A DNA stretch of 46,645 nt from the NCBI GenBank assembly GCA_028876495.1, contig JAGWRO010000090.1:92557-139201 (forward strand), written 5' to 3'. The notes under the pieces are model-generated. The model worked only from the letters and a program-made list of their open reading frames with translations, had not been told where the DNA came from and searched no databases. Position 1 is the first letter of the stretch. Each line of letters starts with the position of its first letter. Positions 15,626 to 26,890 of the stretch are shown here, one piece after another. This DNA is from Bacteroidota bacterium (GTDB lineage Bacteria > Bacteroidota > Bacteroidia > Chitinophagales > Chitinophagaceae). The translations under genes and the position numbers were made by a program.

Positions 15626-18600
15626 TTAATAGCTTTTTTTCGTAATTTTTACTGTAAAAGTTTCATTGTTGACATCGATATCCACACCTTCAGAAACCTG
15701 GCTTAAAAATTCAATTTTTTCTGCCAAAATTTCGGCGCAAATATACTCATTAAATTCTGTAATTATATCTATAACGCTGTCTTTTTGTTGTACAATTAGC
15801 AGTATTTTATCAGTTAGTTCAAAATCCTTTTCTTTTCGTAAATTTTGAATACGGTTGATAAACTCACGGGCGAACCCTTCTTTTTTCAATTGGTCAGATA
15901 TAACAAGGTCTAACGCTACTGTCAGGTTACCTTTTACGGCTATTTCAAAACCCGGAATTTCGTTGGTGCTCACTTCAATATCTTCAGCAGAAATAACGAT
16001 TGGCTCTTCATCCTCACCAGGATTGAGTACAAATTCTCCTTCCTGTATTTGGTTGATGGCCGTATCATTAAGATCTTGTATCCAGGCTGCCGCCCATTTC
16101 ATCCTGCCACCTAATTTTTTACCAAGAGTTTTAAAGTTGGCTTTTGCTTTCTTTTTGATAAAATTATTATCTGTGGGCAAAATTTCTACTTCCTTAATAT
16201 TTGTCTCTGATTTTATAATATTTTCCACCTGCCTTATTTTTTTCTCAAAATCATTATCTATGGCGGGGATAATTACTTTTTGCAAAGGTTGCCTTACCTT
16301 AATATTCACTTTTTTTCGCAATGATAAAATAAGTGAAGAAATATCCTGGGCAAGTTGCATCCTGTCTTCAAGCGCTTTGTTGATCAATGCATTGTCGTAT
16401 TCAGGGAAATCTGTCAAATGAACAGATTTGGCCTTGTTTTTTTCAGTTACGCTATTAAGGTTATTGAAGAGCCAGTCTGCAAAAAAAGGGGCAATTGGTG
16501 CAATTAAACCGCTAATTGATACCAAACATTGATACAGGGTTTGATAAGCAGAAATCTTATCATTTTCTCCAATATTGCTGCTCTTATCTACTGGTTTCCA
16601 AAACCTGCGACGCGAAAGCCTTACATACCAGTTGCTTAAATGTTCATCCAAAAAATATTCAATAGCTCTTCCCGCCTGTGTAGGTTCGTAATCATCCAAA
16701 GCTTGCGTTACCTCTTTTATTAAGGAATTTAAAGAAGATAAAATCCATTGATCCAGTTCGGGCCTTTCATTTATGGGGATGGGATTTTCTTCAAAAGAAA
16801 AACCGTCAACATTGGCATACAGGGCAAAAAACTGGTAAGTATTGTAAAGGGTGCCAAAAAATTTTCGTTGAACTTCCTTAATTCCTTCGGTATCAAATTT
16901 TAAATTATCCCACGGAGAAGCATTGGTGATCAAATACCAGCGTGTGGCATCCGGGCCAAAAACTTCCAATGTCTCAAACGGATCAACTACATTACCCACA
17001 CGCTTGCTCATTTTGTTCCCGTTTTTATCCAGCACAAGGCCATTGCTAACTACGGTTTTATAAGCTACACTGTCGAACAATAAAACCCCCAAAGCATGCA
17101 AAGTATAAAACCAGCCGCGGGTTTGATCTACACCTTCAGCAATAAAATCTGCCGGAAAATTTTTCTCGAACGTTTCTTTATTTTCAAAAGGGAAATGCCA
17201 TTGTGCATAAGGCATTGCTCCGCTGTCAAACCAAACATCAATCAAATCCGGAACCCGTTTCATTGGTTTTCCTTCAGAAGAAGTAAGGATGATATTATCT
17301 ACAAATGGTTTATGCAGATCAGAAACTAATTTTTCTACCTGGCTTTCATCAGATTTCAAATTTCCTTCTTCAATTGAGTTTTTAATTTCAGCTTTCAATT
17401 CATCTATTGAACCGATACATTTTTCTTCACTTCCATCTTCAGTACGCCAGATCGGCAAAGGAGTTCCCCAAAAACGGCTGCGGCTCAGGTTCCAATCTAC
17501 CATATTTTCCAGCCAGTTTCCAAATCTTCCGGTTCCGGTTGAAGCTGGTTTCCAGTTGATGGTATTGTTCAATTCAATCATCCGGTCTTTTACTGCGGTG
17601 GTTTTTATAAACCATGCATCCAACGGATAATATATAATGGGTTTGTCTGTACGCCAGCAATGAGGATAATTATGTTCATACTTTTCAACTTTGAAAGCAC
17701 GATTGTCTTTCTTTAATTTTACCGAGATGTCAACATTTACATCTACATAATGTGGATCATCTTTGTAATTTTTTACAAAGCGGCCGCTAAATTCGCCAAC
17801 GCCCTTAATGAATTTGCCTTCCCTGTCAACCAGGGTTAAAATCCCAAGGTTATTTTTCTTCCCAACTTTAAAGTCATCGGCGCCAAAAGCAGGAGCCGTA
17901 TGCACAATTCCGGTTCCGTCTTCTGTAGTCACAAAATCTCCCAAAACCACTTTAAAGGGAGATGCCTCCGGAGTTATTTCCTGAATTTTTCCTAAAGAGT
18001 TGGCTTCGAAGGACATTAATTGTTCGTATTGCAATCCTTCTATTTGTGAGCCAGTGAATTCCTCTATTATTGACCAAACACTAATCTTATTCTTTTGTAA
18101 ACCTTCTCCTATAACTGAAAATCCTTTTTTTATTGATTCAGATTCAACTCCACTTAAATCAAAATATTTATCTAATAATGTTTTAGCTAGAACAACATAA
18201 ATAGTATTATGTAAATAAGGATTGATTGTCTTTACAAGCACATAATAAATATTTCCCCCTACCGTCAAGCCTAAATTTGATGGCAAAGTCCAAGGGGTAG
18301 TAGTCCAGGCTAAAAAGAAAATTTCATTCGTAAAATCAGGACCTTCTGAAGCCTCAAATAAAAATTCAGATTTTTCATTTCTATCTACCTTGAACATTAC
18401 CGTCGCACTCGTATCTTTCACATCTTTATACGTTCCGGGTTGATTGAGTTCATGCGAACTTAATCCCGTTCCCGCCGCCGGCGAATAGGGCTGAATGCTT
18501 ACGCTTTCATACAGATAACCTTTCTTATATAATTCTTTAAGGCACCACCAAAGTGTTTCAATATAATTGTTTTCAAAAGTGATGTAGGGATTTTCCAAAT

Positions 18601-19033
18601 CTACCCAATAACCCATCTTTTGAGTTACTTCATCCCATTTGTCTTTGAATTTTAAAACTTCTCTACGGCAGGTGGCATTGTATTCTTCAATCGAGATGGA
18701 TTTGCCAATATCTTCTTTCGTAATTCCCAATAACTTTTCAACCCCCAATTCTACCGGCAAACCGTGCGTATCCCAACCACCTTTGCGGTTCACCTGGAAA
18801 CCTTGCATGGTTTTGTAGCGGCAAACCAAATCTTTTAATGTCCTGGAAATTACATGGTGAATGCCGGGCATTCCATTGGCACTTGGTGGCCCTTCATAAA
18901 AAACAAAAGGCGTTTTCCCCTCACGATTCGTAATGCTTTTTTCAAAGGCATTTTCTTCTTGCCACGATTTCTGTACTTCCTCAGCGATTTCAGTAAGATT
19001 CAACTGCTTATATTCACGATATTTTTGCTTCAT
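15626..19033 (-). CDS. ileS: Isoleucine--tRNA ligase, KMSKR type
   Basis: Charges tRNA-Ile and hydrolyses mischarged Val-tRNA. The product has 1135 residues from the ATG at 19033. A TTG 36 bases further upstream would also be in frame, but it lies inside the -7 promoter box, so ATG is preferred. The HIGH-like motif is in SANGMPGIHHVISRTLKD, the CP1 editing domain includes AWTTTPWTLPSNLG, and the catalytic loop reads GNKMSKRVGNVVDP. KMSKR with a long C-terminus marks the eukaryote-like second class of IleRS, in which known members tolerate mupirocin. The C-terminal third is the anticodon-binding region. The dksA/traR gene follows in the same operon. Confidence 0.96.
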   Translation of the reverse strand: MKQKYREYKQLNLTEIAEEVQKSWQEENAFEKSITNREGKTPFVFYEGPPSANGMPGIHHVISRTLKDLVCRYKTMQGFQVNRKGGWDTHGLPVELGVEKLLGITKEDIGKSISIEEYNATCRREVLKFKDKWDEVTQKMGYWVDLENPYITFENNYIETLWWCLKELYKKGYLYESVSIQPYSPAAGTGLSSHELNQPGTYKDVKDTSATVMFKVDRNEKSEFLFEASEGPDFTNEIFFLAWTTTPWTLPSNLGLTVGGNIYYVLVKTINPYLHNTIYVVLAKTLLDKYFDLSGVESESIKKGFSVIGEGLQKNKISVWSIIEEFTGSQIEGLQYEQLMSFEANSLGKIQEITPEASPFKVVLGDFVTTEDGTGIVHTAPAFGADDFKVGKKNNLGILTLVDREGKFIKGVGEFSGRFVKNYKDDPHYVDVNVDISVKLKKDNRAFKVEKYEHNYPHCWRTDKPIIYYPLDAWFIKTTAVKDRMIELNNTINWKPASTGTGRFGNWLENMVDWNLSRSRFWGTPLPIWRTEDGSEEKCIGSIDELKAEIKNSIEEGNLKSDESQVEKLVSDLHKPFVDNIILTSSEGKPMKRVPDLIDVWFDSGAMPYAQWHFPFENKETFEKNFPADFIAEGVDQTRGWFYTLHALGVLLFDSVAYKTVVSNGLVLDKNGNKMSKRVGNVVDPFETLEVFGPDATRWYLITNASPWDNLKFDTEGIKEVQRKFFGTLYNTYQFFALYANVDGFSFEENPIPINERPELDQWILSSLNSLIKEVTQALDDYEPTQAGRAIEYFLDEHLSNWYVRLSRRRFWKPVDKSSNIGENDKISAYQTLYQCLVSISGLIAPIAPFFADWLFNNLNSVTEKNKAKSVHLTDFPEYDNALINKALEDRMQLAQDISSLILSLRKKVNIKVRQPLQKVIIPAIDNDFEKKIRQVENIIKSETNIKEVEILPTDNNFIKKKAKANFKTLGKKLGGRMKWAAAWIQDLNDTAINQIQEGEFVLNPGEDEEPIVISAEDIEVSTNEIPGFEIAVKGNLTVALDLVISDQLKKEGFAREFINRIQNLRKEKDFELTDKILLIVQQKDSVIDIITEFNEYICAEILAEKIEFLSQVSEGVDIDVNNETFTVKITKKSY

Positions 19034-19066
19034 TACTTGTAAACCTTCAGTTAAAATAAAAGGAGG

Positions 19067-19074
19067 CAAAGGTA
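19067..19074 (-). promoter_or_regulatory. -7 box of the ileS promoter
   Basis: Leftward TACCTTTG is an exact match to TAnnTTTG. No good -33 element is visible 19-20 bases upstream. The predicted start gives a leader of about 27 bases to ATG 19033, which supports that start over the in-frame TTG that forms part of this box. Confidence 0.5.
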
Positions 19075-19322
19075 AAGATTTTTATAAGTGGTTTTTACCC
19101 TTTTCTAGGCTCAAATGATATTGTTTACTTAAATATTCATTAATTGATCAATTTGTTAAGAATGAATAAAACTGATTTGATTTTGGAATTTTTTATTCAC
19201 ATTATTTCGCTTTGGCACTGTATTTATAATATAACAGGTAAGCCGTTGCAAATATGAAAAACACTGATTTTATGTATTGAAAATTAAAACCTATGCATAT
19301 TAACAGGCGCAGTGGAAAATCG

Positions 19323-19349
19323 GGAAGGCGAAGGTTTCCTTCGTCTTCC
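19323..19349 (+). terminator. Orphan rightward terminator
   Basis: GGAAGGCGAAGG pairs with CCTTCGTCTTCC (12 bp, one G-T wobble) around a TTT loop, followed by TTTTATATATAAG. The T tract is on the plus strand, but both flanking genes run leftward. It may end a small RNA starting near 19200-19260. Read leftward it could weakly serve the AraC gene. Confidence 0.6.
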
Positions 19350-19433
19350 TTTTATATATAAGTCCGGCAATGAAGTTTCCTTTATCTGGTAGTAAAGCAA
19401 CAAATACTGAAGTTTTTTATTTTAATTTAAAAA

Positions 19434-20369
19434 TCAACGAAATAACAATTCGCAAGGTTTAATTCCGGTGTGTTTTTTAAATGCAGTAGAAAAGTGAGAG
19501 ATGGATGAATAACCAAGTGAATCAGAAACTTCTGTTACCGTTAATCCTTTTTCATATAATAAATATTTGGCGTGTTCCATTCGCTGGCTTTGGAAGAAAT
19601 CAAAAATCGTGGTGCCGAACATTTCTTTAAATCCTTTTTTTAAATAACACTCATTAATCGCAGCTTTAAGGCTTAATTCTTTAATGGTAAGCGGCTCGCC
19701 AATATGTTCGAGCAAAATGTTTCTGGCCAAAGCTATTTTTTCCCGATCGGCTTCGTTTGTCAGAAATTTACACGAAAAGCTTTCCTCGTTATCACCAAAC
19801 ATGCATTCAATATTACATAATAACAGCATTTGAGTTTGGGCATTAATGAAAATATTTTCAAGGCTGTCTGTATAATGGTGGTTCATCAGCTCTTCTAAAA
19901 TACTTCTGGTTCTGCTACAAAGCGGAAGCGATTTGCTGAATGAAGAAGTATGCTTAAAGGCTAAAACGTTTTCAGAAAGAGAAGTGGTTTTTAAGCCTTT
20001 TACAAATTGCGAAAGATGGTATGCATTAAAACGAAAACAACCAACATCGATCGTATCTACGAGCTCCTCACAATGATGTGATTGGGAATGTTTACAGAAA
20101 TTGCATTCATTATCTTTTTTCTTGCAATAGCGGTTTCCTTCCATGCAAAAAACCAGTTCGAGATGCCGTGATTTATCATCTTCTTTATGATAGTTGTAAA
20201 TCAACATTCCGGTCTCTTCAAAAATTATCCCCGGAGATTTTCGATAACGGTTGATAACATATTGAACTGAACCGGGAATTTTTTGAGAATTATGCTGCAC
20301 CAATTCCATTTCCTTCTCCATCAGGGGCTGCTTTAAAGCGGTAGAAAGTATATCAATGGCAGATTGCAT
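19434..20369 (-). CDS. AraC family transcriptional regulator with N-terminal cysteine cluster
   Basis: A 311-residue regulator. The C-terminal 100 residues are an AraC/XylS double helix-turn-helix: first helix pair around LTIKELSLKAAINECYLKKG, second around LTVTEVSDSLGYSSISHFST, ending FKKHTGIKPCELLFR. The N-terminal 200 residues form the sensing domain and hold six cysteines within 37 positions (Cys75, 82, 89, 92, 100, 111) plus His98-His99. This could bind metal or sense redox state; it is inference. It follows murF on the same strand after 41 bases, so the two may be cotranscribed. The ligand is unknown. Confidence 0.88.
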   Translation of the reverse strand: MQSAIDILSTALKQPLMEKEMELVQHNSQKIPGSVQYVINRYRKSPGIIFEETGMLIYNYHKEDDKSRHLELVFCMEGNRYCKKKDNECNFCKHSQSHHCEELVDTIDVGCFRFNAYHLSQFVKGLKTTSLSENVLAFKHTSSFSKSLPLCSRTRSILEELMNHHYTDSLENIFINAQTQMLLLCNIECMFGDNEESFSCKFLTNEADREKIALARNILLEHIGEPLTIKELSLKAAINECYLKKGFKEMFGTTIFDFFQSQRMEHAKYLLYEKGLTVTEVSDSLGYSSISHFSTAFKKHTGIKPCELLFR

Positions 20370-20410
20370 TATTCAAAATTTGAAAAGAACAAATTTACGA
20401 CTTTGTATTT

Positions 20411-21688
20411 TTATATCGAAAGCACGTTTTCCATTTGCATGCTTCGTGATCCTTTAATAAGTATCAACGATTTTTTTGGATCTTCTTTTTTTAACCAATC
20501 CCTTGCTTCAGTAGAATTTTCCAGATTGATGTAATTGTTTTTGATTTCCCTGAAATTCTTGCCGACGAGCACAACTGCATTCCATTTATATTGATCAATT
20601 AAAGAAATAATTGCTTTATGTTCTTTTTCGCTGTCAATTCCTAACTCCATCATACTACCCAAAAGCAGAATTTTTTTATTCCCTTCCATATTGGCAAAAT
20701 TTTCAATCGCAGCTTTCATGCTTCCTGGATTAGCATTGTAGGCATCGAGAATAATGGTATTGGAATCTTTTTGGATGAGTTGCGAACGGCTGTTGGAAGG
20801 ATGATAATTTTCTATTGCCTTTTTAATGTTTTCGTCATTCACTTTAAAATATTTTCCGATACAGGTAGCCGCCAAAATATTGGGCAAATTATAAGCACCC
20901 ACCAAATTGGTTTTTAGGTTGAAAGAGGATTGTCCTTCAATTTCTACTTCAATAAAAGGGTCGTTCTTTACAATTTTTCCTTTTATGTTTTCACTGTTAC
21001 TTCCATAATAAATCGCATTTTTAATGTGGCTTCCCAATTCAAAAACTGCTTTATCATCCGTATTTACAAATGCAGTTCCATCATGTGCTTTTAAATATTC
21101 AAAAAGCTCTCCTTTTCCTTTCTTTACATTTTCAACGCCTCCAAATCCTTCCAAATGTGCTTTGCCGATATTGGTTATTAAACCATATAACGGTTTTGCA
21201 TAGATGCAATAACCTGCAATTTCACGAAGATGGTTAGCGCCCATTTCAATCACTGCGACTTCTGCGTCTGGTTTTATTTTTAAAATAGTGAGCGGAATCC
21301 CGATGTGATTATTTAAGTTTCCTTTCGTCGTATAGGTTTTATAGGTTGTTGAAAGTACTTCGTGAATCAATTCTTTTGTTGTTGTTTTTCCATTACTACC
21401 TGTGATAGCGATGAAAGGGATATCAAATTGTTCACGATGATACTTTGCCAATTGTTGCAATGTTTCCAAAACATCATCAACTTTGATAATTCTTTCATCA
21501 TCAATTTTTACCGGCTCATCCACTACAACATAGGTTGCACCAAGTTCAAGTGCTTTCTTCGCAAAATCATTGCCGTTAAAATTGGGACCTTTCAATGCAA
21601 AGAAAATTTCATTTTTCTGCACCTTTCTTGAATCTGTTTGAACGAAAGGATGCTGCTGATAAATTTTATAAATCTCTTCAATGTTCAT
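20411..21688 (-). CDS. murF: UDP-N-acetylmuramoyl-tripeptide--D-alanyl-D-alanine ligase
   Basis: MurF adds D-Ala-D-Ala to the UDP-MurNAc-tripeptide, the last cytoplasmic step of the peptidoglycan precursor pathway. At 425 residues it has the three Mur ligase domains: N-terminal UDP-binding (about 1-90, TDSRKVQKNEIFFALKG), central ATPase with TGSNGKTTT at 96-104 and EMGANHLREI, and C-terminal substrate domain with DAYNANPGSMKAAI. It stands apart from the usual mur/fts cluster. The ATG lies only five bases after an exact -7 promoter box, so the mRNA may be leaderless. Confidence 0.95.
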   Translation of the reverse strand: MNIEEIYKIYQQHPFVQTDSRKVQKNEIFFALKGPNFNGNDFAKKALELGATYVVVDEPVKIDDERIIKVDDVLETLQQLAKYHREQFDIPFIAITGSNGKTTTKELIHEVLSTTYKTYTTKGNLNNHIGIPLTILKIKPDAEVAVIEMGANHLREIAGYCIYAKPLYGLITNIGKAHLEGFGGVENVKKGKGELFEYLKAHDGTAFVNTDDKAVFELGSHIKNAIYYGSNSENIKGKIVKNDPFIEVEIEGQSSFNLKTNLVGAYNLPNILAATCIGKYFKVNDENIKKAIENYHPSNSRSQLIQKDSNTIILDAYNANPGSMKAAIENFANMEGNKKILLLGSMMELGIDSEKEHKAIISLIDQYKWNAVVLVGKNFREIKNNYINLENSTEARDWLKKEDPKKSLILIKGSRSMQMENVLSI

Positions 21689-21692
21689 TTAA

Positions 21693-21700
21693 CAAATGTA
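21693..21700 (-). promoter_or_regulatory. -7 box of a probably leaderless murF promoter
   Basis: Leftward TACATTTG matches TAnnTTTG exactly and is followed by TTAA and then the murF ATG at 21688-21686. With starts usually 4-7 bases after this box, transcription would begin at or beside the ATG. The -33 element is poor (T-rich only). Confidence 0.45.
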
Positions 21701-21829
21701 TGTTTTAGGTTTTGCCATTTAAAAATAAATAAGAATTTATTGTGAAATCACTTTTCTTTTTTCAAAATTCCAAAAGAAAAAAAGTTTATTCTTTAACTTG
21801 TGTGCCATTCTCAAAAACTATTTATTCTG

Positions 21830-24829
21830 ATGAAAAGAACCCTGATTACTTTTTTTCTGCTAACCTCTTTAAAATTCATTGCTTTATCTCAGACAACAAA
21901 CACTGCTGCAAAACATTGGGCCGATAGTGTTTTTAATTCTTTGAATGATGATCAAAGAATTGCCCAGTTGATGATTTTGCGCGAAAGTAGTTATACCCCT
22001 AACGGGCCTGTTTATTACGATTCAGCAATTGTCGATGCGATTCAAAAATATAATATTGGAGGCATTTGTCTTTTCCAGGGAACACCTGTGAAGCAAGCGA
22101 ATTTTATAAATTATTTTCAAAGTATTGCCAAAACGCCTTTGATGGTAACCATGGATGCGGAATGGGGAGTGGGTATGCGTTTGGATAGCGTAATGCCCCT
22201 TAATCATCAAATGATGATTGGAGCCATTAATGATTCATCCTTGGTTTATCAATATGGGAAATTGGTAGGCCGGCATTGCAAAAGGATGGGAATACAGGTA
22301 GATTTTGCGCCTGTAGTAGATATTAATAATAACCCTGATAACCCGGTGATCAACGACCGTTCTTTTGGGGAAGATAAATATAAAGTAGCGCGATACGGAA
22401 TTGCGTATATGAAAGGCTTGCAGGATGAAGGAGTAATGGCTTGTGCCAAACATTTTCCGGGCCATGGTGATGTAAATGTAGATTCTCATCTTGATCTTCC
22501 GGTTATCAATAAATCAATGGCTCAATTGGATTCTTTGGAATTATATCCATTTAAAAGGATGTTTAAAGCGGGCGTGGCAAGCGTGATGATTGCTCATCTT
22601 TATATTCCTGCGATAGATAATACACCCAATACTGCCACCTCTTTATCAAAGAAAAATGTTACCGGTTTATTACGTGAAAAGCTTGGGTTTAACGGGCTTA
22701 CTTTTACCGATGCTTTGGGTATGAAAGGAGTTGCAAAATTTTTCCCCGGGGGGCAGATAGCTGCCCAATCGTTGATTGCGGGAAATGATATGCTTTCGCT
22801 TCCTGAAGATGTGCCCACAGCCATTGCCAAAATCAGGGAAGCAATTGACAGTAATAAATTGAGCTGGAATGATATTTATGAAAAGTGCAAAAAAGTGCTT
22901 GAATATAAATATAGGTATGGGGTGGCAAAAGTGCAACCAATAAACACCGAAAATCTTACAGAAGATTTGAATAATGGAATTCCGGAAATGAAAAAATTGA
23001 TTGCAGAAAATGCCATCACTATATTAAGTAATAAAGACAAAGAATTTTTTCCGCTTACTGATGAAAACAAAAAGATTGCTTATATCGGTATTGGAATTGA
23101 TAGTGCGAACACTTTTTCTACAAGATTGCAAAAAGATTTGAAAGCCGATGCATTTTATTTTGATTACCAGGAAAATGCTTTAAGGATATTATCTACAGTT
23201 CAGTTGCTTAAAAGCCGTTACAGTGCAGTAGTGATCGGGGTTCATAATTACAACCGTTATCCGGCAAACCAATTCGGCATTAGTAATTATGCATTGGAAA
23301 TCATTAAACAAATTCAACAAAATAATAAAACCATTTTGTTTGATTTTGGAAATCCGTATGCAATCAAAAACTTTTGCATTGCTGATAATTTGGTGGCTTG
23401 TTATGAGGATGATTCTATCACGCAAAATGCGGCTGCAGATATTCTCGAAGGAAAAATTTTGGCCAAAGGAACTTTGCCCGTTACCGTTTGTCCTAAGTAT
23501 AAATATGGAAGTGGGATTTTGCCTAAAAGGATTTTGCCACTTTCAACACCTGATGAGGAAGGGCTTAACGGTTTGCAAATGACGCATGATATTGATTCAA
23601 TTGCCCTTGCCGGAATTGAAGGACAAGCTTATCCTGGATGCGTGGTTTTAATTGCACGGCACGGAAAGATTGTATTTGAAAAAGCTTACGGAACATACAA
23701 TTATGATACACCGGAGCCTGTTAACCTGAATTCCATTTATGATATGGCATCGGTAACCAAAATTTGTGCTACGACGTTGGGCGTTATGAAATTATATGAC
23801 CAGGGAAAACTCAGTCTCGATAAAACGTTGGGCACTTACCTTCCGTGGACTAGAAAAAGTGATAAAAAGAACCTGAATATTGAAAAAATATTACTTCACC
23901 AGGCACGGCTGGTTCCTGATGTTGTTTTCTACAAAAAAACGGTTGATCCGATTACAGGAGAGCCTTTGCCCCGATATTTCAGGCCCGATTCCTCCAGGAG
24001 ATTTAATGTAAGAGTTGCGCAGCATTTGTATTTGCGAAGAGATTACGCGGACTCAATGAATCAAAGTATTCTTGACAGCAAACTTCTTCCGAAAGAAAAA
24101 TATGTTTATAGCGATAATGATTTTATTTTTATGGCAGATGTAGTTCGCGCTATTTCAGGATTGAGAATTGATAAGTATGCCGATAAATATTTTTACAAAC
24201 CCATGGGGCTTCATTCCATAGGTTTTAATCCAAGAAACCGGTTCGATACCAATTTGGTTGCGCCCACAGAATTGGATCAATATTTTAGATTTCAACATTT
24301 ACATGCAGACGTTCATGATGAGGGAAGTGCCATGTTTGGTGGTGATGCAGGACATGCAGGCTTGTTCAGCAATGCAGAAGATATCGGAGCGATACTTCAA
24401 ATGTTTTTAAACGGTGGAACTTTCAAGGGCAAACGATATATAAAATCTTCTACCTTGAATTTATTTACTGCCTACAATTCAAGCATCAGCAGGCGCGGTA
24501 TCGCTTTTGATAAGCCTCAAAAAGATAATTACACCACTACAGATCCTCATCCTTATCCTTCAAGATTTGCATCGCCACTCACGTTTGGACACACAGGATA
24601 CACGGGAACCGCCATTTGGGTTGACCCGAAATATGATTTGGTTTACGTATTTTTAAGCAATCGTGTCGATCCGATAAGAAGTGATAATCTATATAAATTA
24701 AATATAAGAGGATCTATTGAAGATGCAGTTTACAAAGCAATGGTTCCGGCAATTCCTGAAGTATTGAAAAGAGAGGAGTTTGAACAACAACAGAAATCAA
24801 AGCAAGAGGAATTGGAGAACAATCAGTAA
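21830..24829 (+). CDS. Secreted GH3 glycosidase fused to a serine beta-lactamase-like domain
   Basis: A 999-residue two-enzyme protein. I start at ATG 21830 because it opens a clean signal peptide (about 20 residues, ending IALSQ); an in-frame GTG at 21800 would bury it. Residues 30-370 are a glycoside hydrolase family 3 domain of the NagZ (beta-N-acetylhexosaminidase) kind: catalytic loop KHFPGHGDVNVDSH at 207-220 and nucleophile Asp294 in TFTDALGMKG. Residues 400-560 form a GH3 C-terminal-like domain. Residues 580-999 are a class C beta-lactamase/DD-peptidase-type fold with SVTK at 641-644, a YSDND motif and HTGYTG. It probably trims cell-wall material in the periplasm. Confidence 0.92.
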   Translation: MKRTLITFFLLTSLKFIALSQTTNTAAKHWADSVFNSLNDDQRIAQLMILRESSYTPNGPVYYDSAIVDAIQKYNIGGICLFQGTPVKQANFINYFQSIAKTPLMVTMDAEWGVGMRLDSVMPLNHQMMIGAINDSSLVYQYGKLVGRHCKRMGIQVDFAPVVDINNNPDNPVINDRSFGEDKYKVARYGIAYMKGLQDEGVMACAKHFPGHGDVNVDSHLDLPVINKSMAQLDSLELYPFKRMFKAGVASVMIAHLYIPAIDNTPNTATSLSKKNVTGLLREKLGFNGLTFTDALGMKGVAKFFPGGQIAAQSLIAGNDMLSLPEDVPTAIAKIREAIDSNKLSWNDIYEKCKKVLEYKYRYGVAKVQPINTENLTEDLNNGIPEMKKLIAENAITILSNKDKEFFPLTDENKKIAYIGIGIDSANTFSTRLQKDLKADAFYFDYQENALRILSTVQLLKSRYSAVVIGVHNYNRYPANQFGISNYALEIIKQIQQNNKTILFDFGNPYAIKNFCIADNLVACYEDDSITQNAAADILEGKILAKGTLPVTVCPKYKYGSGILPKRILPLSTPDEEGLNGLQMTHDIDSIALAGIEGQAYPGCVVLIARHGKIVFEKAYGTYNYDTPEPVNLNSIYDMASVTKICATTLGVMKLYDQGKLSLDKTLGTYLPWTRKSDKKNLNIEKILLHQARLVPDVVFYKKTVDPITGEPLPRYFRPDSSRRFNVRVAQHLYLRRDYADSMNQSILDSKLLPKEKYVYSDNDFIFMADVVRAISGLRIDKYADKYFYKPMGLHSIGFNPRNRFDTNLVAPTELDQYFRFQHLHADVHDEGSAMFGGDAGHAGLFSNAEDIGAILQMFLNGGTFKGKRYIKSSTLNLFTAYNSSISRRGIAFDKPQKDNYTTTDPHPYPSRFASPLTFGHTGYTGTAIWVDPKYDLVYVFLSNRVDPIRSDNLYKLNIRGSIEDAVYKAMVPAIPEVLKREEFEQQQKSKQEELENNQ

Positions 24830-24869
24830 ACAAATAAATAATGCAGAATCTTATTTTGCTTGCCATTTT

Positions 24870-24910
24870 AATTAACGTATTAACTATATAAACCAATTAA
24901 CGTATAAACC
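24870..24910. repeat. Short direct repeats just upstream of acs
   Basis: AATTAACGTAT occurs at 24870-24880 and again at 24895-24905; TATAAACC occurs at 24887-24894 and 24903-24910. They fill the last 60 bases before the acs ATG and could be regulator sites or simple slippage products. Confidence 0.6.
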
Positions 24911-24926
24911 AAAAAACATTCTAATC

Positions 24927-26864
<1,938 letters not shown>

Positions 26865-26890
26865 GATATCATTTTAAATAAGGTAGTAAA

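Larger units (their letters stand above)
19034..19433. other. Intergenic region between ileS and the AraC regulator
   Basis: About 400 bases with no supported protein gene. It holds the ileS promoter at 19067-19074 (leftward) and a rightward terminator hairpin at 19323-19349 for which no upstream gene exists on that strand. The AraC gene's stop lies at the right end. Confidence 0.55.

Noticed and set aside
15296-15706. 136-codon plus-strand frame with Phe-rich sequence
   Set aside because: It is the complement of the Lys/Ala-rich tail of the DksA/TraR protein; Phe and Ala content follow from AAA and GCN codons read backwards.
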